Below, piece by piece: positions 25,671 through 34,047 of a stretch of DNA of 64,000 nucleotides. A program made the translations under genes and the position numbers. Each line of letters begins with the position of its first letter. Position 1 is the stretch's first letter. Source of the stretch: CAZGMC01 sp964526565 (GTDB taxonomy: Bacteria; Pseudomonadota; Alphaproteobacteria; DSM-16000; Inquilinaceae); the NCBI GenBank assembly GCA_964526565.1, contig CAZGMC010000008.1:1-64000 (forward strand), written 5' to 3'. A model generated the notes under the pieces. It worked only from the letters and a program-made list of their open reading frames with translations. It was not told the DNA's origin and ran no database searches.

Positions 25671-26999
25671 CTAGAGATACCGTCGGAACACGGGTTTAAC
25701 CGGTGGGCCGACCAGCAGGCCCTCGGTCGTCCCGGCCTCGAGGGCCCTGGCGTAGACCGCGCAGGCGCGGTCCCACGCGGTCTCGGTGTCGGCCATCTCG
25801 GCCTCCCCGTGGCTGGGCGTGGGATAGAACAGCCCCTGGAACAGCACGCCGGAGGCGATCATCTCCTGTAGGAACAGGGTGCGGAAGGCGTCGTCCGGTC
25901 GGTCCGCGGGGCCGCGCAGGTCGACCGCCATCAGGCAGGGATAGCCGCGGATGAAGACGTGTCCGGACAGGCCGTGGCGGGCGGTGACTGCATCCAGACG
26001 CCGGCGCAGCGCCTCGCCGTGCTGCCAGTTGGCGCAGATGATCTCGCCGTCGCGCAGGGTCCTCAGTGTCGCGATCATGGCGGCCAAGCCGCTGCTCTCG
26101 GCGCCGTGCGTCGAGGACAGGAGGAACAGCTTGCGCTGCCCTTCGGGCTCCAGGCCGCCCAGCTGCATGATCTCGCGCCGCCCGGTCAGCGCCGTGGCGG
26201 CATAGCCGTTCGCGATGCCCTTGCCGAAGGTGTAGATGTCGGCCTCGATTCCGAAATATTGCGCCGCGCCCGGCACGGCCCACTTCGCGCCGGTGACCAT
26301 CTCGTCCAGCACCAGCACGGTGCCGTGGGTGGTGCACAGTTCGCGCACCCGCTCCAGGAAGCCGTCGGCCGGCGGGTCGAACTTGACCGGTTCCATCATG
26401 ACGCAGGCGATCTCGCCCGGATGCTCGTCGAACAGGCGGGCGAGCGACTCGGCGTCGTTGTAGCCGAACAGCAGCGTGAACTGCTTGAGCTCCTCGGGAA
26501 TGCCGAAGTCGGCCGGGGTCGTGCCGATGAACCAGTCGTCGAAGGAGAAGAACGGATGCTCCTTCGCCACCGCCACCCTGGCGCGGTCGGTGAAGGCGCG
26601 GGCCAGCTTGACCGCGGCGGTCGTCACCACCGATCCGTGTCTGGCGAACTTCACCATGTCGGTGCCGGCAAAGTCCAGGAACGTTTCGGCCGCCTCCAGC
26701 TCGATCCGGGCGGGGCGCTGGAAGTTGACGCCGCGGCGCAGAGCCTCGATCACTGCCTCATCCACCTCGGGCGCCGCATGGCCGAGCGAGACCGAGGTCA
26801 GCCCCATCGACCAGTCGACGAAGCTGTTGCCGTCGGCGTCCCAGACGCGGGCTCCCTGGCCATGGGTAATCCCGTTGGGGGCTTCCACGGGAAACTGGTC
26901 GCGGCCCTTGGAATAGGTGTGGGCGCCGCCGGGCACGAGCTCTTCAAGCCGGCGCTGAAAGGCCTTCGACGTCTCGAACGACGGCCGACTGTTTCTCAT
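25671..26999 (-). CDS. Class III aminotransferase (glutamate-1-semialdehyde aminotransferase-like)
   Basis: This 442-residue PLP enzyme resembles GSA aminomutase-type class III transaminases: LVPGGAHTYSKG at residue 21, VWDADGNSFVDWSMGL, the PLP-phosphate region at 121-133, LDEMVTGAKW with Asp232, and YTFGKGIANGY with the Schiff-base Lys260. It is unlikely to be the haem-pathway HemL, because the family-typical Gly-rich ...GKIIGGG motif is altered and the gene sits first in a nonulosonate operon. It may add an amino group to a keto sugar, or make an amino compound for attachment. The ATG at 26999 fits the family N-terminus. Confidence 0.87.
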   Translation of the reverse strand: MRNSRPSFETSKAFQRRLEELVPGGAHTYSKGRDQFPVEAPNGITHGQGARVWDADGNSFVDWSMGLTSVSLGHAAPEVDEAVIEALRRGVNFQRPARIELEAAETFLDFAGTDMVKFARHGSVVTTAAVKLARAFTDRARVAVAKEHPFFSFDDWFIGTTPADFGIPEELKQFTLLFGYNDAESLARLFDEHPGEIACVMMEPVKFDPPADGFLERVRELCTTHGTVLVLDEMVTGAKWAVPGAAQYFGIEADIYTFGKGIANGYAATALTGRREIMQLGGLEPEGQRKLFLLSSTHGAESSGLAAMIATLRTLRDGEIICANWQHGEALRRRLDAVTARHGLSGHVFIRGYPCLMAVDLRGPADRPDDAFRTLFLQEMIASGVLFQGLFYPTPSHGEAEMADTETAWDRACAVYARALEAGTTEGLLVGPPVKPVFRRYL

Positions 27000-27109
27000 C
27001 TTGCTGTCATGAGCCCCTGGGGCGGAAAGACGTTGACGATTCGATCCTCCGGCCGCTCCGTCACATGCGCCGTGTCTGTCTGGGCGATAGCACCTGCGGT
27101 CGAACCGGG

Positions 27110-28858
27110 TCAACGCCAACCTCCGCCCGGCGGCGGCGGCGTGAGCAACGGCGCCAGCGTCTCCGGGTCGGGTTCGGCCAGATAGCGCTCCAGGTAGGTG
27201 CGCGCCGACACCGTGGCGCGACGACAGGCATCGTCGTCGAGAGCATCGATGGCGGCCAGCGCCCGCTGCAGGTCGTCGGCCGTGGCGGCCCGCCACTTGA
27301 GGGATGGACACGCCGTCAGCGGATCGTCGTCGACGGTATCGTCGATGTCCAGCTTGACGATCGGGCGGCCGGCGTAAAGGGCGTAGAGGACGGCGGTGGA
27401 ACTGACGTACACCACCGCGTCGGCCTCGGCGATGGCGGCATCCAGGGCCGGCGGACGACTCACCTTGACCGGATGTGCCTCGCCATAGGGGACGCCGGCG
27501 ATCGGACCGAGCCGCTCGATCGGCAGCTGCGGATGGCAGCGCACCAGGAAGCGCAGATCGGGCCGCCGTTCCGCCGCCCTGGCGTACAGCACCAGGGCCG
27601 GGGCCACCGAGACCAGGCCCTCGAACAGGGCCAGAACCGTCCGCATCGGCCGCACCGGTGGTTCGTGCCGCTCCAGCTTCGACAGCAAGGGCGGCCGCAG
27701 CCCGCAGCCCGGCACGACCAACGCCGGCGGATAGGTGCCCAGGGTTGCGAGCAGATCGCGGGCCGCCGGGCCGGTGGTCACGACCCGGTCGGGCATCGGC
27801 CGGATGCCGTGCTCGGCGCCGGGAAAGTGGTTCTTGAGGTGGGAGCGCAATACCGAGCAGTGCAGGTAGCCGGTTACGCTCCGGCGCGGCGCGGCGCGGC
27901 GGGCCGCCAGATAGGCGGCTCGCTCCCAGCCGTTGTTCTCGTACATGTGGATGACGCGTGCGGCCGGATGACGGGCCAGCAGGCGCTCCATGGCCCGCTC
28001 GATCAGCCGGCCCTCGAACACGGATGCCCGTTCCCGGCGCAGATCGGCACGGATCAGGGGCCCGGCGTCACCGCCCCACGGCAGTGGCAGCGGCGGGATG
28101 CGGAAGCGCGCCGTCAGCGCGGCGGCCAGCGCGGCGGCCACGTCGCGATGGTGGAGCAGGTGGGCGAACGTGGCGATGCGCACGTCGCGGCGCGCGATGG
28201 CGGCGGCGGCGATGCGGCCGGCGTCCCCCTCGGTGAAGCCGACATGAAGGCTCCGCTGGCCCGCCGCGGCGAGCGCCCGATGCAGACCGCCGAAATAGAC
28301 GTCCTCATACGGGCCGTCATTAGCGACGGCCCGTTCCATGAGGATCGTCACGATCAGGGTGTCGACCGGCTCGGCGAGTCCGCCGGCCGGATGGCGGCGC
28401 GCGGCGTCCAGGCGGCGCAGCGCCAGTCCCGCATGCTTGGCCAGCATCACGGCGTTCGCCAGCCCCTGGCGCAAGGTGCCGAGGTGCCACCGCAGGCGGT
28501 CGCCAAAAGAGGCCGAAGCGCCAAGCATGTCCAGCGCGACCCGTGCCGTGGGCGGGTCGGCAACTGCGGCCGCCCCTTCCGCGCCGGCACGCCGCGCCGC
28601 ATCCAGGCGCGCCAGGGTGACCATGCGATTCCACAACTGCGGCCGGAACCGGTCCCGCGTTGACAGCCAAGTCAGCCACCATGCATCCGAGTCGCCATTG
28701 GCGGTGTTGAGCGTCGTGACGGTCGTGACGAAGGCCGTACACAGCACCTCCGCTTGGCGCGACGACAGGGGTATTGCCGGCGCCCGGCCACGTGTCGTCA
28801 GGACGGGACGGGCAGCGGCCGGGGCGCGGGCCGGACAGGCCTCGGTGGGCGTCGTCAT
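27110..28858 (-). CDS. Putative surface carbohydrate biosynthesis protein / GT-B-like glycosyltransferase
   Basis: This 582-residue protein is not firmly recognised. The N-terminal third is helical and Ala/Arg-rich. From about residue 175 it shows VDTLIVTILMERAVAND, and the C-terminal half looks like a GT-B domain: RVIHMYENNGWERAAYL, VVTTGPAARDLL, LVRCHPQLPIERL and ADAVVYVSSTAVLYALYAGRPIVKL, the last resembling the donor-site segment of capsule and CDP-glycerol-type transferases. The ATG at 28858 begins the compositionally normal part. It is transcribed alone, divergently from the GT2 gene. Confidence 0.65.
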   Translation of the reverse strand: MTTPTEACPARAPAAARPVLTTRGRAPAIPLSSRQAEVLCTAFVTTVTTLNTANGDSDAWWLTWLSTRDRFRPQLWNRMVTLARLDAARRAGAEGAAAVADPPTARVALDMLGASASFGDRLRWHLGTLRQGLANAVMLAKHAGLALRRLDAARRHPAGGLAEPVDTLIVTILMERAVANDGPYEDVYFGGLHRALAAAGQRSLHVGFTEGDAGRIAAAAIARRDVRIATFAHLLHHRDVAAALAAALTARFRIPPLPLPWGGDAGPLIRADLRRERASVFEGRLIERAMERLLARHPAARVIHMYENNGWERAAYLAARRAAPRRSVTGYLHCSVLRSHLKNHFPGAEHGIRPMPDRVVTTGPAARDLLATLGTYPPALVVPGCGLRPPLLSKLERHEPPVRPMRTVLALFEGLVSVAPALVLYARAAERRPDLRFLVRCHPQLPIERLGPIAGVPYGEAHPVKVSRPPALDAAIAEADAVVYVSSTAVLYALYAGRPIVKLDIDDTVDDDPLTACPSLKWRAATADDLQRALAAIDALDDDACRRATVSARTYLERYLAEPDPETLAPLLTPPPPGGGWR

Positions 28859-29108
28859 GGGCGTGCGATCCAGGCTGCGAAGAAGGCTGGCAGCGTATGC
28901 CACATGACGATACGCCGAGGACTCCCGGTTGGACAGCCCCGCCCAACTCGCCAAGGCCATTGACAAGGGTTCGATTCCCATGGTTCGAGTCCGGCGCGGC
29001 CGGCAGTGCAGATCAACTCTGCAATCGGAAGGCACCCGGACTTCCCCGCAGCCTGCCGACCCCCGGAACAAGTGTTCTGGGCCAATTCGCCTGATCAGGG
29101 CTGACCGG

Positions 29109-30032
29109 ATGATCGACCATCGCATTGCCTATGTCGTCCCGACCAAGGATCGCCCCGACGACCTGCGCAAACTGCTGGTCAGCCTGTCCCGGCAGACCGT
29201 CAATCCCCGCCAGATCGTCATCGTCGACGGCAGCGACCCGCCCATCCGCGACGTGGTTGACGGCTTCCCGGACCTGCCGCTGGCCTATGTCCGCGTCTTC
29301 CCGCCGTCTCTGGCGCAGCAGCGCAACTCCGGCATGGCAGCGCTGGCGGACGGTATCACCGTTGCCGGCTATCTGGACGACGACCTGGAACTGGCCGAGG
29401 ACGCGACCGAGCGGATGCGGGATTTTTGGCAGACGGCCGGCCCGGAGGTGGGCGGGGCCGCCTTCACCATCGTCAACCAGCCATTGCGCCACCCGCTGTT
29501 CGGCCGCATCTCCGAAATTTTTCTGCTCAACGGGCCGGCTCAGGGGAGGATGCTGCGCTCGGGATTTCCGACGGCGATCACGCCGCGGCCGGAGTCGCTG
29601 CGCACCGACTGGCTCTACGGCGGTGCAACGCTGTGGCGGCGCGAGGTCATTGCCGAGTACAGCTATGATGAATGGTACATCGGCCACGGCTTCCTGGAGG
29701 ATGTGGACTACAGCTATCGCGTCTCGCGCGCTTACGAGCTGTGGGTGGTCGCCGATGCCCGCTGCTGGCACTGGCCGCGGCCAATCCTGAGGCGCCAGAA
29801 CGCCAGACTGGGACGGCAGCAGGTGGTCAACCGCCTGTACTTCGTGCGCAAGCTGGGCGGGTTCTCCCGGGTCGCCGTCGCCTGGGCCCTGTTCGGTCAG
29901 GGCGTCCGCAACACCCTGGAATCGGTCAGGGACCGCAACACGGCCGGGCTGTACCGCCTGTGGGGGAACGTGCAGGGCGCGGTCGACGCCATGCGCGGCA
30001 GGACCGGATCGGTCGAAGGCATCTGGAAGTGA
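29109..30032 (+). CDS. Family 2 glycosyltransferase
   Basis: This 307-residue GT-A glycosyltransferase begins IAYVVPTKDRPDDLRKLL. It holds IVIVDGSDPP and the metal/nucleotide-binding GYLDDDLELAEDA near residues 88-100, then LYGGATLWRREV and an EDVDYSYRV segment that includes the likely catalytic acidic residue. It transfers a sugar from a nucleotide donor at the cytoplasmic face. The ATG at 29109 is chosen because the Rossmann strand follows at once. The stop overlaps the GTG of the next glycosyltransferase, so the two are coupled. Confidence 0.9.
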   Translation: MIDHRIAYVVPTKDRPDDLRKLLVSLSRQTVNPRQIVIVDGSDPPIRDVVDGFPDLPLAYVRVFPPSLAQQRNSGMAALADGITVAGYLDDDLELAEDATERMRDFWQTAGPEVGGAAFTIVNQPLRHPLFGRISEIFLLNGPAQGRMLRSGFPTAITPRPESLRTDWLYGGATLWRREVIAEYSYDEWYIGHGFLEDVDYSYRVSRAYELWVVADARCWHWPRPILRRQNARLGRQQVVNRLYFVRKLGGFSRVAVAWALFGQGVRNTLESVRDRNTAGLYRLWGNVQGAVDAMRGRTGSVEGIWK

Positions 30033-31333
30033 CGATCGTCGCCGAGCCGCTGCGCATCCTGATTTTCACCCAGTACTTCTGGCCGGAAAACTTCCAGATC
30101 AACCATCTGGCCAGAGGCCTCAGGGAGCGCGGCCACGAGGTCACCGTACTGACCGGCAAGCCGAACTATCCCGGCGGGCGCATCTTCGACGGCTATACCG
30201 TGCTGGGCAGGGCCGAAGAACGCTGGCAGGACTGCCGCATCCTGCGGGTGCCGCTGGTGCCGCGCGGCCGTGGGGGCCGGCTGCGCCTGGCCGTAAACTA
30301 CCTTTCGTTCATCTTGTCGGGCTCGTTGATCGGCCCGCGGCGACTGAAGGGCGAGCGGTTCGACGTCGTCCTGGTGTATGCCCCTTCGCCCCTGATCAAG
30401 ACCCTTGCCGCGATCCGCATCAGCCGCCTGTTCGGCATGCCGCTGCTGCTCTGGGTGCAGGACCTGTGGCCGGAGAGCGTGGCCGCCGCGGGCGGCATCC
30501 GGTCGCCATTGATCATGGGCGCGCTGGAGCGGACGGTGCGCTGGATGTACGCGCGGTGCGACCGTGTCCTCGTCCAGTCCCGCGCCTTCATCCCGGAGGT
30601 CGAGCGCCACGGCGTTCCGCGCTGCCGGATCGTCTACTTTCCCCAGAGCATCGGCGCGATGTTCCGGCCGCTGCCGCGGCAGGAGGCGGTCGATGAGGGC
30701 GGGCTGCTGCCGGATGGCTTCCGCGTCATGTTCGCCGGCAACATTGGTGCGGCCCAGGACTTCGACACGGTCCTGGCGGCGGCCGAACGCCTGCGCGGTC
30801 ACCCGGACATCCATTGGGTGATCATCGGCGACGGGCGGCGGCGCGCCTGGGTCCAGGAGGAGGTGGAACGGCGCGGCCTGACGGGCTGCGTGCACCTGCC
30901 GGGGCGCTTTCCGGAGGAGGCCATGCCGCGCTTTTTCGCCCACGCCGACGCCCTGCTGGTCACCCTGGAACGCAAGCGCATCTTCGCGCTGACCATCCCC
31001 ACCAAGGTCCAGGCCTACCTGGCTTCCGGCAAGCCGATTGCCGCCTGCCTGGACGGCGAAGGGGCAAGGGTGATCGCCGAGGCCAATGCCGGCTTCTGTG
31101 CGCCGGCCGGCGATCCCGATGCCCTGGCCGAGAGCGTCCTCGAGCTCTACCGCCTGCCGGAGGCCGAACGGCAGGCCATGGGCCGGCGCGCCCGCGCCTA
31201 CTCCGAAGCGGAATTCGACCGGGACAGGCTGACCGACCAGCTCGTCGACGTGATGTGCGACGCCGTCGCCGCGCGGCACGGCCGCGCCGCGGCATCGTCC
31301 CAACCGGTGGACTTGCGCGGGAGCGCCGGGTAG
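30029..31333 (+). CDS. Family 4 glycosyltransferase (WcaI/WbuB-like)
   Basis: This 434-residue GT-B protein starts with ILIFTQYFWPENFQINHLARGL, a signature of WbuB/WcaI-type transferases acting on amino sugars. It has WVQDLWPESVAAAG and VRVLVQSRAF-like acceptor-domain motifs. The GT4 donor domain carries VMFAGNIGAAQDFDTVL, WVIIGDGRRR and IPTKVQAYLASGKPIAA. The GTG start at 30029 lies inside the stop of the preceding GT2 gene. Relatives of WbuB add L-FucNAc in E. coli O26, which fits the L-6-deoxy-HexNAc genes further on, but specificity is not readable here. Confidence 0.9.
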   Translation: MTIVAEPLRILIFTQYFWPENFQINHLARGLRERGHEVTVLTGKPNYPGGRIFDGYTVLGRAEERWQDCRILRVPLVPRGRGGRLRLAVNYLSFILSGSLIGPRRLKGERFDVVLVYAPSPLIKTLAAIRISRLFGMPLLLWVQDLWPESVAAAGGIRSPLIMGALERTVRWMYARCDRVLVQSRAFIPEVERHGVPRCRIVYFPQSIGAMFRPLPRQEAVDEGGLLPDGFRVMFAGNIGAAQDFDTVLAAAERLRGHPDIHWVIIGDGRRRAWVQEEVERRGLTGCVHLPGRFPEEAMPRFFAHADALLVTLERKRIFALTIPTKVQAYLASGKPIAACLDGEGARVIAEANAGFCAPAGDPDALAESVLELYRLPEAERQAMGRRARAYSEAEFDRDRLTDQLVDVMCDAVAARHGRAAASSQPVDLRGSAG

Positions 31334-31342
31334 GGCCGGATG

Positions 31343-31374
31343 CGGTTCGCCCGCGCAAGTGGACGGGCGAGCCG
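31343..31374. terminator. Hairpin between convergent GT4 and pseF
   Basis: An eleven-base-pair stem (31343-31353 with 31364-31374, one G-U pair) and a ten-base loop fill most of the 47-bp gap between the two converging genes. No T tract is present, but position and stem strength suggest a shared bidirectional terminator. Confidence 0.55.
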
Positions 31375-31380
31375 GCCGGT

Positions 31381-32082
31381 CTACGGACTGGCGCCGCCCG
31401 CCGTGTGGAACCGGAACAGCGATTCGGCGAAGGCCAGATCCTCTGCCGTATCGATGTCCACGGCGCGGCTGCGCGGCAGCCGGTACGGGAGATACCGCAG
31501 TGCTTCCGCCGGCATGTCGAGCAGGTGACCGGCGCCGAACAGGCTGAAGGCCGCCGCGTCGTAGCAGGTCTTCGGCAGGTCCTGCGAGCGGATCTGGGTG
31601 GCCGCGAAATCGAGGAATTCCAGGGTGCCATCGGCGCCCGTCACCGCGGCCCACTGCGCGGGCACCGGATACTCGGCCACGGCCATCACCGGAAACCGCC
31701 CTTCGGCGGCCGTGAACACCGCAGCGCCGTGGCGCAGGTCGTCCGCCGTAAGCAGCGGCGCCGTGGCATAGACCAGCGCGATCATGTCGGCATGCAGCCC
31801 CAGCCCGCCGTACGCTCGCACCACCCAGCGCAGCACGTCGAGCAGGCCGGTGGTGTCGTCGCTGAGCTCGGCCGCACGCAGGAACCGCGGCGGGCAGCCG
31901 GCGGCTGCGGCAACGGTGGCGATCTCCGCGTCGTCGGTGGAGACATGGACCTCGTCGAACAGGCCGGACTCGCGGGCGGCGGCGAGCGGGTAGGACATGA
32001 GCGGCCGCCCGGCGAAGGGCAGCACGTTCTTGCGCGGGATCCGCTTGCTGCCGCCGCGGGCGGGAATGATGGCCAGACGCAT
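31381..32082 (-). CDS. pseF: Pseudaminic acid cytidylyltransferase (PseF/NeuA family)
   Basis: This 233-residue enzyme activates a nonulosonic acid with CTP to the CMP-sugar. It starts with the signature AIIPARGGSKRIPRKN (residues 4-19), followed by VHVSTDDAEIATVA, ALVYATAPLL and the metal-binding AVDIDTAEDLAFAE. The family-typical QPTSP is replaced by YATAPLL, as in pseudaminic-type enzymes. The ATG at 32082 starts the domain directly. It lies 31 bp after the glutamate mutase gene, placing sugar activation and the amino-acid pathway in one operon. Confidence 0.9.
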   Translation of the reverse strand: MRLAIIPARGGSKRIPRKNVLPFAGRPLMSYPLAAARESGLFDEVHVSTDDAEIATVAAAAGCPPRFLRAAELSDDTTGLLDVLRWVVRAYGGLGLHADMIALVYATAPLLTADDLRHGAAVFTAAEGRFPVMAVAEYPVPAQWAAVTGADGTLEFLDFAATQIRSQDLPKTCYDAAAFSLFGAGHLLDMPAEALRYLPYRLPRSRAVDIDTAEDLAFAESLFRFHTAGGASP

Positions 32083-32113
32083 GTCTGTCGCCTCCTGCCC
32101 CTTCAGCCGGTCG

Positions 32114-34036
32114 CTAGTCCGCGAGCGGCCAGCGCTCGAACTGACCGACGGCGACCTGCATGACGTCACGTTCGATCAGCATGTAGCCCTGGTTCTCGCG
32201 AACCCTTTCCTTGAGACGGCGCTCCTGCATGGCTTCGGCGTGGAACTGCCGGGTCTCCCGGTCGAAGGGCAGCTGGCCGCAGTCGAGAAAGCGGATCGCC
32301 GTGTCGGGGCCGCGCGCGCATACGGCCTCGCCGCGATTGTGGATGCTGGGTGCGAAGGGGATGTCCAGCACGCCGCGGCGGAATGCCTCGACCACCCCGG
32401 CGGCCAGGTTGCCCTGGCCCAGCGTGATGACCGCGTCGACGATGGCCAGCGTCTCCGTTTGGATGATCCCCATCTCGTCGCGCACCGCCGCTTCGTTGAC
32501 CGGCACCTGCCGGGCCGCATCGATGCCGCGCTGGCTGAGGACCAGCCCGGCCACGTTGTCGGCGAGGGACGGTATCTTGAACGCCTCCACGGCCGTCTTC
32601 GTCATCATGCGCGTTGCCCCGGACAGCGCCGCGGTGATCGAGGACTGGTAGATCAGCTCCTCGGCCTGGGTCTGCACGCCGGGAAATGCGGCCATGTACT
32701 GGTGATAGACCGAGCTCACCTGCACGTGGCCCAGGCCGAAGTTGTCCAGCACCTCGCGGGCCAGTGGGGCGATCGAGCGGATCGCGGCGATATCCTGGAA
32801 CCGGCAGCCCTGCTCGGCCCAGCCGATGCTGACCGCCTGCACCCCCTGCTGGGCGGCCAGCACGCTCTCGATGATGCCGGTCGCGATGGCCAGGCACGGC
32901 GGGATCAGCGTGGCCGTCAGCGTGCCGAAGAACTCGCGGTCGACGACGATGCCGTACGTCTCCGCATAGTGCCCGACCAGCCGGTCGACGTACCGCCAGA
33001 CGGCGACGCTGTCGGCCAGCGGATAGTCGCGATAGTAGGGCAGGTTGTAGCAGATCGCTCCGCCCTCGAATGCCGTCACGCCGCCGGCCAGCGAGATCTC
33101 GCAGAGCAGCCTCGGGTCGCGGGTCGAGTGGCGGGTCTGGATCGGCACGTTGAGCGCGCTGACGATGCGGCGCAGGGCCGGGACGCCATGGTTGACCACC
33201 GGGAAGCCGTTCATCGTGGAATAGCCGTGTCGCAGGCTCTCGCGCAGGCCCTCCTCGGCAAACGGATAGTTGTTGTTCCGGGTGTAGGAGTCGACCTGGT
33301 ATGACAGGACGCGCACATCCACGTCCCGATAGGCCTTCATCAGCGCAAGCTGGTCATTCTCGACGGGGACGCCGACGCGCGGCTGGACCAGGATGGCGGC
33401 CTCGCCGGCGTTGACCCTGGCCTGCACGCCGGTCCAGTTCGGCACCCGGGCCAGGAACGCGGCATTGTCCTCCATGTCCCTGGCGCCGGTGCCGGTCTTC
33501 CAGTGCTGCAGCACCTGGCGCCGCTCGGACAGCAAATCCACGTGCGGCATCTTCTCGTCGGACAGCCACGACGGGATGACCGGCTTGCGCTGCCCGGCCA
33601 GATCTCGGATCGTCTTCGGGATCGCGACCGGCTCACTGTCGGCGAGGGCGGCTTCGACCGCTGCCAGTACCACCTCGATGTTCACAAAGCCCAGGAAGAC
33701 CCTCTGAAACCCCATGGACAGGAACAGCCGCTCGCCACCCACCAGGTTCTCGACCACCGGATTGCCGCCGAGGAACCACACCGGCTGGGTCTGCCCGGCG
33801 TGGCGCAGGCGCAGTTCAGGGAACGTCTTGAGGTAGCTGCGCGCATGGCCGTCCATGCAGGAGACCATGACGAGGTTGACCGATGGTGCGTAGGTCCAGA
33901 ACGTCTCGATCGCGTTCTGGGTGCCGATGTAGAGCACGTCGTAGCCGCGCGCGAACAGGGCCTGCCTGAGGATGTGCAGGCCGACCGAATGGGAGTCGCC
34001 GCCGACGCCTCCCAGGAGGATGGAATGTTGCAGCAT
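32114..34036 (-). CDS. B12-dependent glutamate (methylaspartate) mutase, S and E subunits fused
   Basis: This 640-residue protein joins a cobalamin-binding S-like domain (residues 1-135) to a full glutamate mutase E-like barrel (about 195-625). The S part has the B12 motif DSHSVG (Asp14, His16, Gly19) and FLGGN. The E part keeps, at matching spacing, the residues that bind glutamate in clostridial GlmE: Arg220 (VQPRVGV), Arg253 (SYTRNNNY), Arg302 (QTRHST), Glu324 (AFEGG), Tyr330 and Tyr334. The family rearranges L-glutamate to (2S,3S)-3-methylaspartate. S and E are usually separate genes, with S following its own MutL. Here the gene sits 11 bp after a methyltransferase and upstream of pseF. 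Confidence 0.9.
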   Translation of the reverse strand: MLQHSILLGGVGGDSHSVGLHILRQALFARGYDVLYIGTQNAIETFWTYAPSVNLVMVSCMDGHARSYLKTFPELRLRHAGQTQPVWFLGGNPVVENLVGGERLFLSMGFQRVFLGFVNIEVVLAAVEAALADSEPVAIPKTIRDLAGQRKPVIPSWLSDEKMPHVDLLSERRQVLQHWKTGTGARDMEDNAAFLARVPNWTGVQARVNAGEAAILVQPRVGVPVENDQLALMKAYRDVDVRVLSYQVDSYTRNNNYPFAEEGLRESLRHGYSTMNGFPVVNHGVPALRRIVSALNVPIQTRHSTRDPRLLCEISLAGGVTAFEGGAICYNLPYYRDYPLADSVAVWRYVDRLVGHYAETYGIVVDREFFGTLTATLIPPCLAIATGIIESVLAAQQGVQAVSIGWAEQGCRFQDIAAIRSIAPLAREVLDNFGLGHVQVSSVYHQYMAAFPGVQTQAEELIYQSSITAALSGATRMMTKTAVEAFKIPSLADNVAGLVLSQRGIDAARQVPVNEAAVRDEMGIIQTETLAIVDAVITLGQGNLAAGVVEAFRRGVLDIPFAPSIHNRGEAVCARGPDTAIRFLDCGQLPFDRETRQFHAEAMQERRLKERVRENQGYMLIERDVMQVAVGQFERWPLAD

Positions 34037-34047
34037 GTGCGGGATGG

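Noticed and set aside
25671..26999. hemL (haem biosynthesis)
   Set aside because: It is GSA-aminotransferase-like in fold but has an altered lysine motif and lies first in a nonulosonate operon; a housekeeping role is not supported.
28921..29010. Complete tRNA gene
   Set aside because: Only T-arm-like sequences are present; no acceptor, D or anticodon arm can be folded around them.
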